From contig JARBJD010000037.1 in the NCBI GenBank assembly GCA_033064195.1, positions 186,001 to 250,000 on the forward strand: 64,000 bases of DNA, in the 5' to 3' direction. The position numbers were made by a program, and so were the translations under genes. The notes under the pieces are model-generated. The model was not told the origin of the DNA, made no database searches, and worked only from the letters and a program-made list of their open reading frames with translations. The stretch's first letter is position 1. Each line of letters begins with the position of its first letter. Shown here piece after piece: positions 21,201-35,400 of the stretch. The DNA is from Blattamonas nauphoetae (lineage: Eukaryota; Preaxostyla; Oxymonadida).

Positions 21201-24200
21201 AAAAGCCAAAGAAACGAAAGAACCTCCATCGCCGGAGAAGATGAAGAGCAACCCAAAAGTGGTTGGTTTGAAGACGAACCAATCAACTGTAATTGGTCTC
21301 TCGTCGAAGCTGAAACAGTCACCCAATTCATCCACCGCGACCACAACACGATCTTCGAGGAGAAAGAACACCGACCTCCCCAAAAAGCAAACCACTATTT
21401 CGAAGAGCCCAAAAGCCATTTCGAGACGACCGAGTAAATCCAACTTCTCCAAAAATCCTTCCGAAGCAATCCTGATGACACTGACAAGCGGATTGGTGAA
21501 TCCTGGCCTCCCATCAATCATCACCGAGTTCAACCTTCTGCGCAATCAAAACCCACAATCGTTTGCGTCGTTTGAAGCACTCTCTCCGCGAAGCAAGACA
21601 ACATTCTTCACACACCTCCTCCAAAAGTCCAAACAAGATCTCGAAAACAGCATCCAGCAAGACAGGCGAGATATCCAAAAGGCGGTTCGAGAGAACAAAA
21701 AACAGAACGCACCAGCTGTGGTTGATGCTTCAAGCGACAGCGATCTCTCGTACGAATCAGACGAAGAAGACGAGTGGAATGAAGAATGGGAAAGGAAATG
21801 GAAAGAGGCTCTTGATGAAGAGGAAGCGACAATCGAAGAAGGATGGGTGGACGATATTGTCGCTCTCGCAGAGAAGGAAGATCGAATGCGCCAACTGAAC
21901 ATGGATTCGAACACTCGTGACAGTCCAGCTTTCTCCCCATCAACACCTCAGCCGTTGAATGAAGAGGCAACATCAATCAACAAACAGAAGAAACAAGCTC
22001 TCCGAAATCTCAAGAAAAAGAAGAAAGCTCAAGCCAAAATGGAGGCTGAAAACGACAAAGAGGTTCAGGACTTGAAGGCGGTGGAACTTCTTCTCGGGAA
22101 TCAACTGGAAAAGCAGTCACAACAGCAAAACGAAAGTCTTGGTGAGGACGCCACAGCAGAAGCTCTTGCCGACAATGTGTATGACCTTATCTCCCAGCTG
22201 ATCAAGGCAGAGACTCAACAAACTCAAAACGAAGATCAAAATATGACCCCAAATGAGGCAGATGTTGTTCCTGAGATTGAGCAATCGCAGATCGATCAGC
22301 TTCCTCCGGAGCCTGCTCCTGAACTCGTTGAAACCGACAATATCGAAGATAAAAGCGACCCAGATGAACCAAACAGCGAGGATGAACGTGCAGTCGCCTT
22401 CCTCGAAGAACAATTGGAGCAGGAGCAGATCATCACCCCAGAAAAGACGATGGTTGAACAGAATCAGGACAATCAACAGGAAGCCCAACCTCTGTCGCCG
22501 AATCAACAGACCATCCAGCCAAACACCTCAATCCAAGTCATCCCACCAAGCTCTCCCAACCAGCAGCTTTCCGTTCAAGACAGAACGCTAAATCTCACGA
22601 CACCAGATCCAGTTGATCAGATCACCTCAGAAGAGGCGGACAGTTCTCTGGCTCCTGTCCAGACCTCCGAAATACAGGAAGATTTCACTCTTCCTGTCTC
22701 TCTTCTTCCCGATCAACAAAACAGGCCCACATCCATCCGAGAAACCGAGCCAACTAGTTCGGAACGATCCCATGCACACCCTTCGCCGGATGGGGATATT
22801 AATGTCGCTTTTGTTGAACCGCACTCATCCACACGATCTCTCCCACAGAAGCAGGATCACACAAAAGCGTCACCACACCAAGATCAATCCACAGAAGTTC
22901 TCGAACTCGTATCTCCGCGCCAGAATGGTCCAACCGATGGTTCTGAAAACATCCAACTCTCTCCGCAGAATGATGCTACTTCGGTCGTTTGTGACCCATC
23001 TCATTCACAGAGAGAACATGAAGAGAACAATTCTCAATCACAACACAACGAAGCTGAACCATCAAACGAACCAGGCGAACATCAACAACAGGGACCTCAT
23101 CAAACCGATGCAGCGGCCATATCGTCTCTCATGCTTCGTCACAAAAACAAAAAGCCAACAAAAAAGGCTCAGCCCAAGAAACCTCCACGCCAAACTGTTC
23201 CTGATTCTTTTGAGGGACTCACTATGGAAGAAAGGGAGGAGAAGCTGAAGCAACTTCGAGACCAAACAAAGGGAAGAAATCAACATGCAATCGACTCCAC
23301 TGAAAATGCTGAAAAGGCAAAGAAACGAAGGGATGCTCTCAAAGTGATCCTTGACAGCCGAACCATCAAAGGTGAGCTTCCCGAACAGCTCAAGAAGCAA
23401 CTCGAAGTCATCCAACAAATGATGGCCCAAGTGAAACAAGCACAGTCCATGCGACTCTCTCCAATCTCACCGGAAGAACAGGAAACATTCCTAACGGAAG
23501 CATCGTTGGGCGAGGAAAGTCCTCCGATCTCTCAGCCCATTCCATCCGCTGGCCCAACATTCGTCCATCCCAGATCACTCAGTTCTCCTCTCGGTCTGTC
23601 GTCAGATTTTCGGAATGACACATTTAAAACATTATCAATCACAACACCTGTCGCGACTCCTGCCTCTCGAGATTCTCTCGATGGTGATGCTCGATCGATG
23701 GGATCAGCGGCGGACTCTGTTGATCTTGTCCTCGCCCCACTTCTCTCGCGAACTTTGTCTTTTCAACCACCGCAGGGAGAAGAACACAAATCGAAACTTG
23801 GATGGGGACGAGCCTCTCTGAATTCGAGCCAACAAGCCCAGGAAGAATCCGATACAACAACTGAATACTCTCTTGCCCAGTTCTACCCAATGCCTCTTCG
23901 CAGACTGGGCGGGCAAGTCACACGCTCGTTGTCACTCGAAAAGCCAAAACGCCGCACACAATCGTCACTTGACTTCTCGTTAGATCGCATTCCACAGAAA
24001 ACAGTCAAACAACGAACGATCCGCGAAAGGTCATTTCCAGAAGTCGAAGTCAATGAACCTCTTCTCCCTCAACGACGTCCAGACGTGTCTCTCCCACCGC
24101 TCGACCTCGATGCTCTTGATTATCCCTCTCGAACCCAATCGAGACAGCAGAGTCGCTCGAATCCTGTCAAGCCCAAGAGACATCCATCTCCTCCGGTTTT

Positions 24201-25470
24201 TTCATCTCAATTCCACCCACAGACAAGGACGGAACAGTTTGACACCGTCGCCAAAACTCAACCTGGGCGAGATGTCGAGCGAACAAGGTCAACTGGATAC
24301 AACAATATCAAAGCACTGAAGCAGCGTGTCTTTGATTCTGGTCTCCCGTCTCTGAACAGTGACAATCACATTTTTGATTATCACAACCCTATCATCAACA
24401 TCCCACCAGCTGCCCCAAGCATCCATACTCTTGTTTTCTCCCCGCAATTCCCTCATCCATCGCCCCTCTCTTCGCCAAATGTCGAGGCTATCGATGACAC
24501 AACCACATTCCCTCCCAATCATCCACTTTCGCCTCCAACGTTGACGACTGTGTCGTGGTTAAACGATCAGAATGAAGAACCTGAGACGAGAAACGAAGAT
24601 GAAGCAGATTTATTGAATAATTCGGAACCCATGGAACTGACTCTTCAGAACCTCTCCCATTTTGGTGTAGACACAGCCACGGGAAGACACAACCCATCCC
24701 ATCATGACACAAAACTACGATCGTTCAATTTTGATGAGGCAGCCCTCGAAGGACAGGCAATACGACAGAGACGGCAACGCTACGCTGTTGATGTTGCAGA
24801 AAAGAAAGGCGTCTCAGACAAAGAACAACTCGTTGCTCTTCCCCCAATCCGAACATCTCCATCAAGGCAGCAGCGGAATGCTCTCTTCCGCAGTCAGCCA
24901 CAACACGATTCTGTCTCACACCAGTCCTACGCAGCGTCTCTTCGGAAATCGGAGAAAACGAACAAATTTGATAGCTTGGTCTCCGTCCCGCCAGTCAAAC
25001 AGCGATCTGTGATGACGTGGGAAGAAGCTCGCGAGATATTGGAGAATGCTCTCGCTTCTCATCCGCAGCACAAAGCCAAGCTCGAGCAGGAGACTCGTCC
25101 ATTGCCGTACAATTCTCTGAAACGACAAGCAGCCAGAAGAGACCCGGAGAAACCTTTGGCTGATGCGATGACTACGAAGAAAGTCTACGCTCCCATCCCT
25201 TCATACGTTGCTCCACTCGCTCGAACTTCTGAGCTTCTTCAAACAAAGACCACGGCCGACTATACTTTCTCAAAACGAAGACCAAGTGAAACAAAGAAAC
25301 CACAAAAGGAAAAGGTGAAGGACACACGCCAACCCCTGAACATTGCTGTTGAAGGCACGGACGAGAACGACTCTCTTCATTCTCGGAGATCCTTCTTGTA
25401 TACACAGGAGGAATTGCTCCAGTCTCTCATTGACCAGTTCCTGAAGGATGCAGAAAAGATCTTTCAATAA
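18205..25470 (+). CDS. SFI1-like centrin-binding repeat protein, very large
   Basis: The last exon alone (from 19407) encodes over 2,000 residues. Upstream exons 18205-18304, 18415-18701, 18733-18879, 18917-19099 and 19132-19266 add more repeats, with introns as short as 31 and 32 nt. Repeats of the SFI1 kind, a Trp in a basic helix every 20-40 residues, run through the N-terminal ~450 residues (IQRWWKTI, FMAWKLY, WFIRWRKH, AFQRWRDH, FNRWRQV, CMDLWRQK). SFI1 repeats bind centrin at centrosomes and basal bodies. The rest is long, acidic and rich in Pro, Gln and Ser, probably disordered. The joint between 19266 and 19407 is not settled: a 14-nt exon at 19360-19373 would keep the frame and give about 2,309 residues. 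The start codon is also tentative. Confidence 0.65.
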
Positions 25471-25601
25471 TCGAACCATCTCTTCGGAAGAATCATTTCA
25501 CTCATTGTCTATTATCTGATTTCCACGATAAAGTCTCCTGTCTATCCCACAAAAACGGATGATTTAAATGAACCATTGAATAGAAAATGAGTTAGTGCAC
25601 A

Positions 25602-26349
25602 TCATGGCACAAATGGAATTCCAGACCAAACAGAATTCTTATATTCTTCAAATTGCTCTTTGAAGAATGACTGAAGATAAGCATCTTCATATTTAATTCT
25701 GTCGGCAAAGAAAAACCAGCAAATTCCTGTAAATAAGATTGTGCACACAGGATTACATAGCATGATCTGGCTTCCAACAGTCCAGATATACCATCCAGTG
25801 TATGATGGATTTCTTATTTTTCTGAACAAGAACAAAATGACTGAGAAGTATTTCAGACGAATAGATTCCATGAGTGACTAATTCATGTTCATCCCTCTTT
25901 TTAGTTGAGATCTTGAGTGTGAAATTACGTCCGAGTGTAATAATTCCGGTCTTTCTCATTAAGTCACCGAGAATTGTCTGCAGAACATGGAAGGTGGTGA
26001 GTGAATGATATATTCGAAGGTTGAAAGCATACAAGGATAAGTCCAACGAAAAATGTCGTTGAATGTTGTTTAAGCCCTGGGAAGCAGATCATTTCAATGA
26101 TATGCTCGAGAAATGCTCCGATGATTGCTGCGGCGAAATGTGGAGTCAATAGTGGCTGCGGTTCTTTGTTTGGAAAGTAAAGATTGATGTAATGGAACAG
26201 TAAGAGAATGATCGGTAAGATAGATCAAATCATTGCCAGAGAAGCACACTGTCATATGGATGGTACTTTCGTTCAAGATAATGCTCCGAAACGAAGAAGA
26301 AGACAATGAAAAAGGAGAAAATGATGAGTTGGATGACTTGAAGTTGCAT
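25602..26349 (-). CDS. ICMT: protein-S-isoprenylcysteine O-methyltransferase (ICMT/Ste14)
   Basis: Exons 26349-26248, 26155-26033, 25977-25861+25860-25859 (one exon, 25977-25859) and 25821-25602 join in frame to 187 residues. Introns are 92, 55 and 37 nt. The family signature is complete: LGDLMRKTGIITLGRNF, DEHELVTHGIYS, then RNPSYTGWYIW across the third intron, and the C-terminal EEYKNSVWSGIPFV. ICMT is a multi-spanning ER membrane enzyme that methylates the C-terminal prenylcysteine of CaaX proteins such as Ras and Rho GTPases, using S-adenosylmethionine. Hydrophobic stretches at the start and middle fit membrane helices. The protein is short compared with animal ICMT (~280) and nearer the Ste14 core. 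Its start is 72 bp from that of the divergent giant gene. Confidence 0.88.
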
Positions 26350-26421
26350 TTGCGGTAATTAGTTGGAAATTCCAACTCGAGAATTCGCAAGAGTGGGTGG
26401 GATTCAACAGTCTTTTTTCTG

Positions 26422-29400
26422 ATGCTTGATCCGGATATCGAAAAGGCAAAATTGTCTCATGAAAGATATCCGGACTCAATAGCATATTCTGATTGGAAGA
26501 ACAAGACTTATTCGATCGAACAACGCAACCTCGAATTTCGTCTTGAAGAACTCACTAACAAATGTTTATCCCTCATAAAAGAACAAGCCAATCAAGCAGA
26601 AACTCAAGGAAAAATCAGTAATATCCCTCCTGTGGTACTGCCTGACCTTAAACGGTTCCGAGGAGACAGAGAATATTGTCTTCGAGCATTATCGCAGGTT
26701 TCCTTTCCGAAACCACCACTGATTCAAACAGATCTCTTTGATGAAGAAGTTTGTATCATTTTCTTTCAAATCTATTCTCTTTTCTGTTTTTCCTATTCAC
26801 TTTTCTCCACCATAACAATCACCACAAAATTTGTCCAGATTGAAGCTGCAAAAATCCCTCATATCTCACTTAACAATATTCATTCTCTTTTAATTCAATA
26901 CTTTCAAAGTCGAAAGTATCAACTCATCCAACGCAAATGCAACTATCTTTCTCGCTGGAGTCGCTTCTGTGCACCGAATTCAAACACAAGATCAACATTT
27001 CCATCCTTCTCACTACGACTTGAGCGTTTTGATACAGAATATGAAGATACACTCCTCCGTTTAGAGCGTCTCGAAGGTGGATTGTCTCGCCGGTATTACC
27101 ACCCAATCCAACCACCAAGCTCATTGCTCGAACATAACACGGCTCAAAAAGGGCGTCGTTTTGATCTTAAAGGCGCAACTCAAGCAAACAAGGGCAAAGA
27201 CATGATTGCTGAACCCACTTCAGATGTCTGGCTTGGATCTCGAACGCTATGTGATCTCGGTGATTCTTTTGTCGGTCTTATTCAGCCAGATGATCTGAGA
27301 ATCTGCCTTCGTGAAACAGTTTTCTCGGCGCACGTGAGCAAACGTCTCAATCTCTTCCTTTCAGAACTTCGTCTCCTTTCCTTCTCTCATCGCATCCAAA
27401 TTGCTCGCCGGAGCATTTCAATTCTCAATCAGCCAAAACAACTCTCTCGCAACTCCCCTGCTGGAAATACCATTCCTTTGCTCGTCAGCGACCAACACAC
27501 CCTCGATGTCATTCTCTTCCAGCTTGGGCATTATTTTGGGATTGCAAATGCTCCAAGTGATGTTGTTCAATCGGAAGGTTTTACATTCAAATCAGCTCGA
27601 TTTTTCACGGATTATATGGCAAAGCACAAAAAGAAAAGCGACACTCCACTCTATTCTCAGTGCTCTCTCTTTGATCCTCTCTCATCAGCGCTCCCCATTC
27701 AAGAAACAACCACTGATGCAGATGATGAAGAAGGATTTAGCGAAGGATCTGTTCCCAATCGAGGACAAATTGATCAAAAGAGTCGAGCTGGTCATGCTTC
27801 GAATTACGGGTTGGATTATACGTTCGTCAAAGCTTCACCGTGGGCTCCATATTCAGCCAAGCCAGTTGTTGCTGAGTGGCAGGAAGAACAGGAGGAGAAG
27901 CTGGGGAGAGAAGCTATCGATGGACTGCTGATGGTTGAAATGGAAGTCTTGAAGACAACAGAAATTGATGTTCTTCTTTCTCGTTCTCGAACCCTCGCAA
28001 CCACTCACACCCAAAGAATCCAGACTTCCCAACAGACAGCAGGGAACGACGACGAAACCCGCTTCGGCCAAACTCCAACAGTCGGCCGGTCAATCGAAGA
28101 GAATCTGAACCTCCTCGAAAAGCAGAATCTTATGACAGACACAGCCTCGCAAGCAATGGTCCATTCTCTCAATGGGATCAGCGATCTCATTGATTCATCT
28201 CGTGACAAACAGCCTCTCAACAAAGGAGCATCACAAAAACAATCGCTGCCGAAGAGAAAGCTGATCGCGCTGTATCTTCTGAAGCACGTTCGCTGTGTCG
28301 AGCTTCGTCAGCGACTTTTGGAACACTTGAATTATTTCGTCTCCATCCAACGAAAGCTCACACTCGATGCCCTGGGATTCCCATGGGAGTCAGAATCAAA
28401 AAATGTGAAGTCGTCCAAACCAAAGAATCCTGTGGATGAGTTCGATTTTGATGAGAATACAGAAAATGAGGAAACTCCTCTCATCCAAACACCTCTCTAT
28501 CTCACCAAAGACAACACCAAAGTCCTCCCAACCTCCGCCGCCTTCTCTCTCTTCACCATTCCAGAACCGACAGCATTTGGATTCAATCGCTCCACGTTCG
28601 GGTCAAACGAACAATCATCCCACACAACATCCACATCATCATCATCACAACACAAACTTCCACGCACCTTCGAAGTCTGCCCTCACCTCACCATTTATCA
28701 AATGCGCCAGCTGAAAGGCCTCACTCACCGAGACGACGAATGGATCATCGGCGACGATGACACCATCACCATCAAAGACAGTCATGGCGTCTCCATCGTC
28801 TACGAAATGACGATGTCCATGCTCGAACACCTCGAGTCAGAACTTCTTCGCATCGCGTCCCATTATCTGTCAGCATCAATCGCACAACGTGTGGAGGAAG
28901 CCACAATGCGAATGGAGCTCCTCTCAGACTCGGCGAGGGAAACCGGTGAGATCGAGCAGCTCTCTCAACACATGAAAGATCAAATTCTGGGCGAGGCCAC
29001 GTCACAATACGACAGACAAACACTCTTGGCTGATATCCTCGAATGTGAGGCTCTCTACCAACGATCCAAAAGGAAGCTGATCGATCTGTACATCGAAGCC
29101 TACGAAAACACGGTTGACCCGACAGAAATGAGGGAGCTGAACCGCGTGATCACTTGTCTGTTGGCTCTTCGCCCACGTCTGGACCTCACTGGCCATTCAT
29201 TTGTCGATTCGTACGCCTCTGAAATCATCTGCCTTGAACTTCAGTACAACCTCATGCATGCCATCATGTCGAGGATGGTCAACGAAGAACGGTCGATGGT
29301 CCGACAGGTGTCATCTGCGTTTACAAATTTGAGTGTGAACAACACACTCGGCCTCCCCCATCCACTCCTGGACGTCGCCACCCTCCCGGAAATCACTCTT

Positions 29401-32400
29401 GTTCCTCGTGGCCATCTTTTCATGCCATTTGAATTTGTATCATCACTGTCGCAAATCCGCTATGTTTCTGTTGTGATGGACTCTGTCCTCAAGGAACTAA
29501 TTGCTGTCCACCGTCCAACATCTCAAGTGGGAGTGTCAGCTCTCCACTGTGCTCTCCTTCAGCAAGCCATCCTGTCGTGGATCGAGATGGAAAAGTTGGA
29601 TGAGCAAGAAACTCTCTTCCAAGCATCTCTCACTCCAATGAGTCAGGCCACTCTCGGTGGGGATGATCCGGGCCTTGAACCACCAGAAGAAGGCCTGAAA
29701 ACACGAGAAGAAATCGAAGATGGGCTGTTCGCATCAGAACTATTTGAAAATCCCGTTTCGATGTGCTCTGCTGTGGATGAATTCCTGCAAACGTTGGAAG
29801 AAGCTTCAGATCAGACACAGAAGCAAACAACTACCATTGACAGTGAAACACTCGCAAAGGTCGAAGAGCTGGGTCTTGGCGACGGCGGCGAAACCCCAAG
29901 CCAGCTCGTCAATGCACCCGATCAATTTGAGTCTCATCCAACTGAAAAACAGGCCGTCACGAAGGCCGCAAGAGATCCATACCTCCAACTTCTCAAGACA
30001 AAGCTTGCCTCGATATTCGGGGAAGACGAGTTTCTCACAGGCACCCAAACAAGTCCTCAAACAGTCCTTTCGACGGAAATCTTTGAATCCGACACCATCC
30101 TCACACAAGGTGCTCTCGCCTCGATCGTTGCATACACACAAACTCTCGAAGCCGTCAGACTCCGCCAGGAGATGATTCTGGAGCACCATCAAGTTGAGGT
30201 TCTCTTCGGAATCTATCGCGACCAAGCAGAGTCTGTCGGTCTCCGTGTCCGACGATTTGAACTTGCACCGTTCAAGTTTAACGAGGCCACTGGCGAAATC
30301 TCGATCCATGGGCCGAGTCAGGAAGGCCTCAAGATTTCTGAAGATGGACTTGTGACCAAAGGAGATGAAACGGACCAAGAGGGCGAGGAGCCAGAAAAAC
30401 TTGCCCAAACCAACACTCCCGAAGAGGAGAAACAGGACGATCCGGAAAATAGAACCTTCACACCTGTCAAGGTTTGCTTTGCAATGGCTGAATTCGACCA
30501 ACACTTAATCGACTTCAACTTCCACACAAGCACAGGTATCTTCAAAGTCATCGGAGAAGCGGGGCTCAACGAGTTGCGGAAGAGCTACTCTCTTGAACTG
30601 ATGCAGAAGAACCTTCTCTTCGTCGTCGTCCGCTACAATCAGCTCTCAATCGACAAATATCTCCGAGAACTCAAATACCTCGAACGAACCATCGCATCGA
30701 TCACTCTCCATGAAGGTGCTCGGCCTCTCTCCGACAAAGACACTGTCTTCATGACATCTGTCGAAGGACAAGAAGAAACACAGCTTGAATTATCTTCCGA
30801 TGCGTCTCCGGAGCTAATCATGTTCAATGATCTCAAGCGGAAGGCTCTTCGAAGGTGGAAGAAGGAAGCTCTTCGTGATGTTGCCTCGCATTTCGTTCCG
30901 TTGAATGCACGGAAGATCTCTCTCCGAGAACTTCGAATGAAAGGATATTCGGAACGTTCTGTGAACATCCTCAAACGAGAGAAGAAAGGAGAAATCTCTA
31001 AAAAGTTGTATCGACTGAAGTTGGACATGATCGACGGGTACTGCTCGGACATGACGAAGGACGTGACAATCTATTCGCTGCGAATCCAACACGCACAAGT
31101 CTTGTCTGAGATTCGAGACGATCTTCGGCGCTCACCGAATACTTCACCTTTCATTGTATCAAACATGAACAACACAACTGCCTCGATCAACGAACTTGTG
31201 TCCACTCTGAACAAGTACGCTCTCAATCCTGAAGAAATGAAAAAGGATTTGGTCACCGTCAAGAAGAAGGAAGGAAAAGCTCAGGTGTCAACACCTTTTG
31301 AAAATCTCATCACAACCGGGACACTCATGAACCTGTGGTACGTTCCAGACGAACAGGAACTGATGAATGTCTCGGAAGACGTTGCGGGTCTCGTGAACAT
31401 GCGTGTTGCAGTTGGACTTCTCATCGTTCTGCAGGATCTCCATTCATATGCTGCTGCACTCTTCTGCATAGCGAATCCAGACTTCATCGAAAAGCAGAAC
31501 AACCAACGAGATCGTCAGGAAAAGATGGACAAACGTGCCCGCTTGGCAAAAGAAATGAAGATTGAGCTCAAAACCAAAGAAGAGGCACCACAAAAGAAGG
31601 AACAACCTCCGCCGTCTGAACTCGATACAATCAAACTTCAAATGGAAGGACTCCCATTCGCTGGGGATCCGTTCCTCGTCTTTTCATACCTCACCGATGT
31701 TCGAACTCGCTATGACCTGTTCTTCCGCATTCTCTACTCCTCTCTTGAGGAAGCTTTCCTCTCCAAACAAAACCAAGCCTTTGCTGGATACCTTCGGCGA
31801 CAGATTCTTCGATTCAGTCGAATCTTTAACCCGCCAGCTGTCTTCAAATCACCGCTTGTGAACCAATTCTCGCAGAATGAATTCACCCAACATTTCTTCT
31901 CTCAAGCAATCACACGGCCACAGAAGACTCGAGGAGTCATCGCAAAGAATGAGGTGTTCAGTGGACCGTACGGACAGATGCTGTCGCGACAATATCCAAC
32001 GATGTTCGGACCGAATGGGGCGTTTATTGAAGATGACGGCCTTGCACGGGCGATGATCTCTCCAGGGAATGGAGACGAAGCCCTTCGGAAGGAAAACCTG
32101 TACCAACCCAATGATATCGTGATTAATGGGGCTGCCCATGTCCTCCCGTCACCGTATGCCGAAGCCTTCGAACGCCTTCGTGCTGAACGCCTTCAGCTCC
32201 AAGAAAAACAGAGTTCTCGACAGACATCGAGACCTGTAACAGGATCTAATTCCAAATCGAAAGCTCGTCTGAAGAAGGTTGAAACAAAGGCCAGTACAGA
32301 AGATGACGTTGAGGTTGGAACGATGCGACGCGTTTTGAAAGATATGGTTTCATCTCAGCAAAGGCAAATCCAACATCTCCTCCGATCTGGTGCCGTCCAC

Positions 32401-35400
32401 AATCCTTCAGCAGCCCTGTCAATTGCATCCATCGCGAACGGTTTGAAGAAAGGTGGAGACTCCATCATCGACAAGAATATCGAACATCTCAGCACCTTCC
32501 TTCCGACACCAACCTGTCCTCCCTTCTTGTCTCCAGAATACCAAGTCCATGTGGCCACTTGTCCGCCGTGGGGAACACCAGTCACCGATAGTGGATCAGT
32601 TGCCATGAACTCCAACATGCAAAGTGGAGGAGGGATGACAGAAATGTTATCGTTGAACAGTGGTGGTTCTGATGGACTCGTTCTCGTTGGAAGAGGAGCT
32701 CTTGGATCAGGCGGAATTGGACGGTGCGGTGTGAATGTTTGGGGATATTCAATCAACACGTCTGAAATGGTTGGCGAAGGAGGCGGCGGGGTGTTCCTCT
32801 CCATCATCCCTATTGCATCTCTCAACCCGCAAACGAAACCATCCAGCGCAGAAGAAGCTGCCCTCCTCGAACAGAAGACATCAACAAAGAACACGGTCAC
32901 GATGGCGACAGGGACCAACTCATTTCCCATCCTGTCAGCCATTCGCCATGCAGCAGTCAATGGTCAAACTGAATGGGAGTATGCAGGAATCACATTCTCC
33001 ACAGCAGGATCGTCTGGCACAAGCCAAAAACGAGCCGACTTCATGGCGGAGGACGAGGAGTGGTACGGCCCGTACGGAAGGTTCACTGGTGGTCCGTACA
33101 GCCTCCTCACAGTTGGGCTCGCAGGCCAACTCAATGAATCACTCGGCCTCACTTCATATCACGCACTGAACGCGCCTCTGTACAGCAAGTTTAACAAATC
33201 ACACGTTGTCCCCAACAACCCCTTCCCAAAAACACTCACACTCCTCCCTTCCTTCATCTCAACATCTGCTCTCCCAAAACATTTCGCAATTGGCGTTCCA
33301 GACGTCACATTCACAACACAGGTAAAGACACTTCCCGATGCTCGTGTTCTGGACAAGATCAAGCGACGGATCGGAATCGTCTCACCGCATCTGGCTTTCA
33401 GCAATGTCAAAGTGGTCGCAAAGAAAACAAAGGAAGAAACCGAAGGCGATGAGGAGAATCCCGAAACACCAGACGATTCATTAGCCAACGTTGGTGCTCT
33501 CGGAATCGCATACCGTCGCATTCTCGCCTCTGTGGCAACAAAGAAGAACAGACATCAAGTCAATGACGATGAAGACGGGTATGGAATGGCCCTCGGAGGA
33601 TCGTTCGATGATGGCGGGATCCACCACGCCTACTTCGGCGGGGACAGTTTGGGAACTTTCCCATCTGCCCATGTTGGACAGGAACGTTCGCTTGTTCGTT
33701 CAAACCAAATGCAGTTTCATCCATTCATGACAGATGCGATAGTTGACACATCTGCTGTCATTATCACCTCTAAACAGGCTTCAGACACCAAACAGTCGGG
33801 AATCACGATGCCTTCAACTCTCATCTCTTCGCAAATTCTGACACAAACCTCGCCATCAACCTCTTCTCCGATCGAACTTGCACCATCCCCAACCGTGTCA
33901 CCATCAAATATTCCCCCATTTTTGTATTCTTCACTCCCGTCATCCTCTCGTCTGTCGACACTGTACTCCTTCTTTTCTGGGATCCCCAAAGCTGACAAGA
34001 AAACTGTCCTCCAAGAATGCCTCATGCTCGACATCTCAATCTCCAGTGCTCTCGACGAAGCAGGGCTCATGAAATTTGTGTCAGGCGCTGGATCTGGATT
34101 GGCCTCATCAACAGCTGCTCTGGAAATGCTACATGTCTCTATTCAATACTTTGTCGATTACCTCGCTCTCATTCAACTGAAACGTGTCTTCCTCTGCCGA
34201 ATCCTCGGAATCAATGACATCCGAACCAACGATACGTATGCGATTGCCCAGAAAGTGTACTCGGAAATCGTTCTCACACCGCTCGCAATGCAATGGTTCT
34301 CCCAACAAGCAATGAAGGCAGTGGGAATCGACGCAAAACCAACAGCAACAAAATCACCCACGTCAACCACAAATCGAGACAAAGAAGAGAACGTCACAAC
34401 AAAGCCGAATGCTCTTGTCTCTACAACGCCGAACTATGTCTCATACACCCAGATTCCTCTTCCTCTTCGATCTAAATCAGGGATTGAACTCAAACTGTCG
34501 TCATCAGTTGATCTTCGTCCCGAAGGAGTCTCTCAACGGGAGTGGATGCTGATGCAACTGAGCTTCCTTCGAAAAGAACTGGACAAACTCCTCCTTCGAG
34601 ATGCTATTTCTCTTGTTGAGCTGAACTATCAGATTCTCACCTCCGAAATCGAAGAGGAAGCCCACCGCGCCGAAGTTGAGGCTCGTCGAATTGCACCCAA
34701 CACTCAACTGCAACTCGAACAGTTGAAGACAGGGAATTCACTCATTCTTCTAGACCTGAATCCAGAGACAATCAAATCCGCATCGCAATGGATTGAACGC
34801 GAACTCACGTCTGCCGAGGTCGCTCAAATCTCGCAGGGAGACAACTCCAAACCGCTTGTGGTTCGTCTTCCCTCAGGCAACCAATTGCTCGTGAACAGGC
34901 TCCAGGATGAAGTGAGTTGGAACGAAAAAACGAAGACTCTTGGAAACACTCTCGGCCTCCTCTCCAAACGAGGTGTCAATGTCACCACTGACAACGACAC
35001 AACTGGGATCCTCTTTACCAAAGCGCTCTACCACCAGGCTGTGGGAGAACTTGCACAACGAATATCAGTCTATGGTGAAGAAAGGAATCGACAGAACCAT
35101 GTCAGCACTCAGCTCATCGCGGAAGCGCTTCAGCAACGTCTCAACGCCTCACAGCGACGAGAGCGCCTTCTCCTCCGAGAGCAGACTGTTCATGGCCAGA
35201 TGATCAGAAGACGTGTCCAGGCAGAGGTTTCTGAGAAAGCGTCAAACTTTGTGTTCGAAATTGAACGTCTTCGGACGATCGTCGGAAAGATGCAGCGGGC
35301 AATGGATCTTCAGGAGGATACCATCCGTCTGAAGGTGAATGAGGAGTATGAAACACTCGTTACTGGACTTCGCGCACAACTCATGGAAGCAGAAGGAAAC

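Noticed and set aside
23062-23439. 125-codon minus-strand frame rich in Leu and Phe that could look like a membrane protein
   Set aside because: It is the complement of the Lys/Glu/Gln-rich SFI1-like coding frame, which naturally yields Leu/Phe codons.
29806-30504. 232-codon open frame on the minus strand
   Set aside because: It is antisense to the giant coiled-coil gene, whose own frame is continuous and coding-like here.
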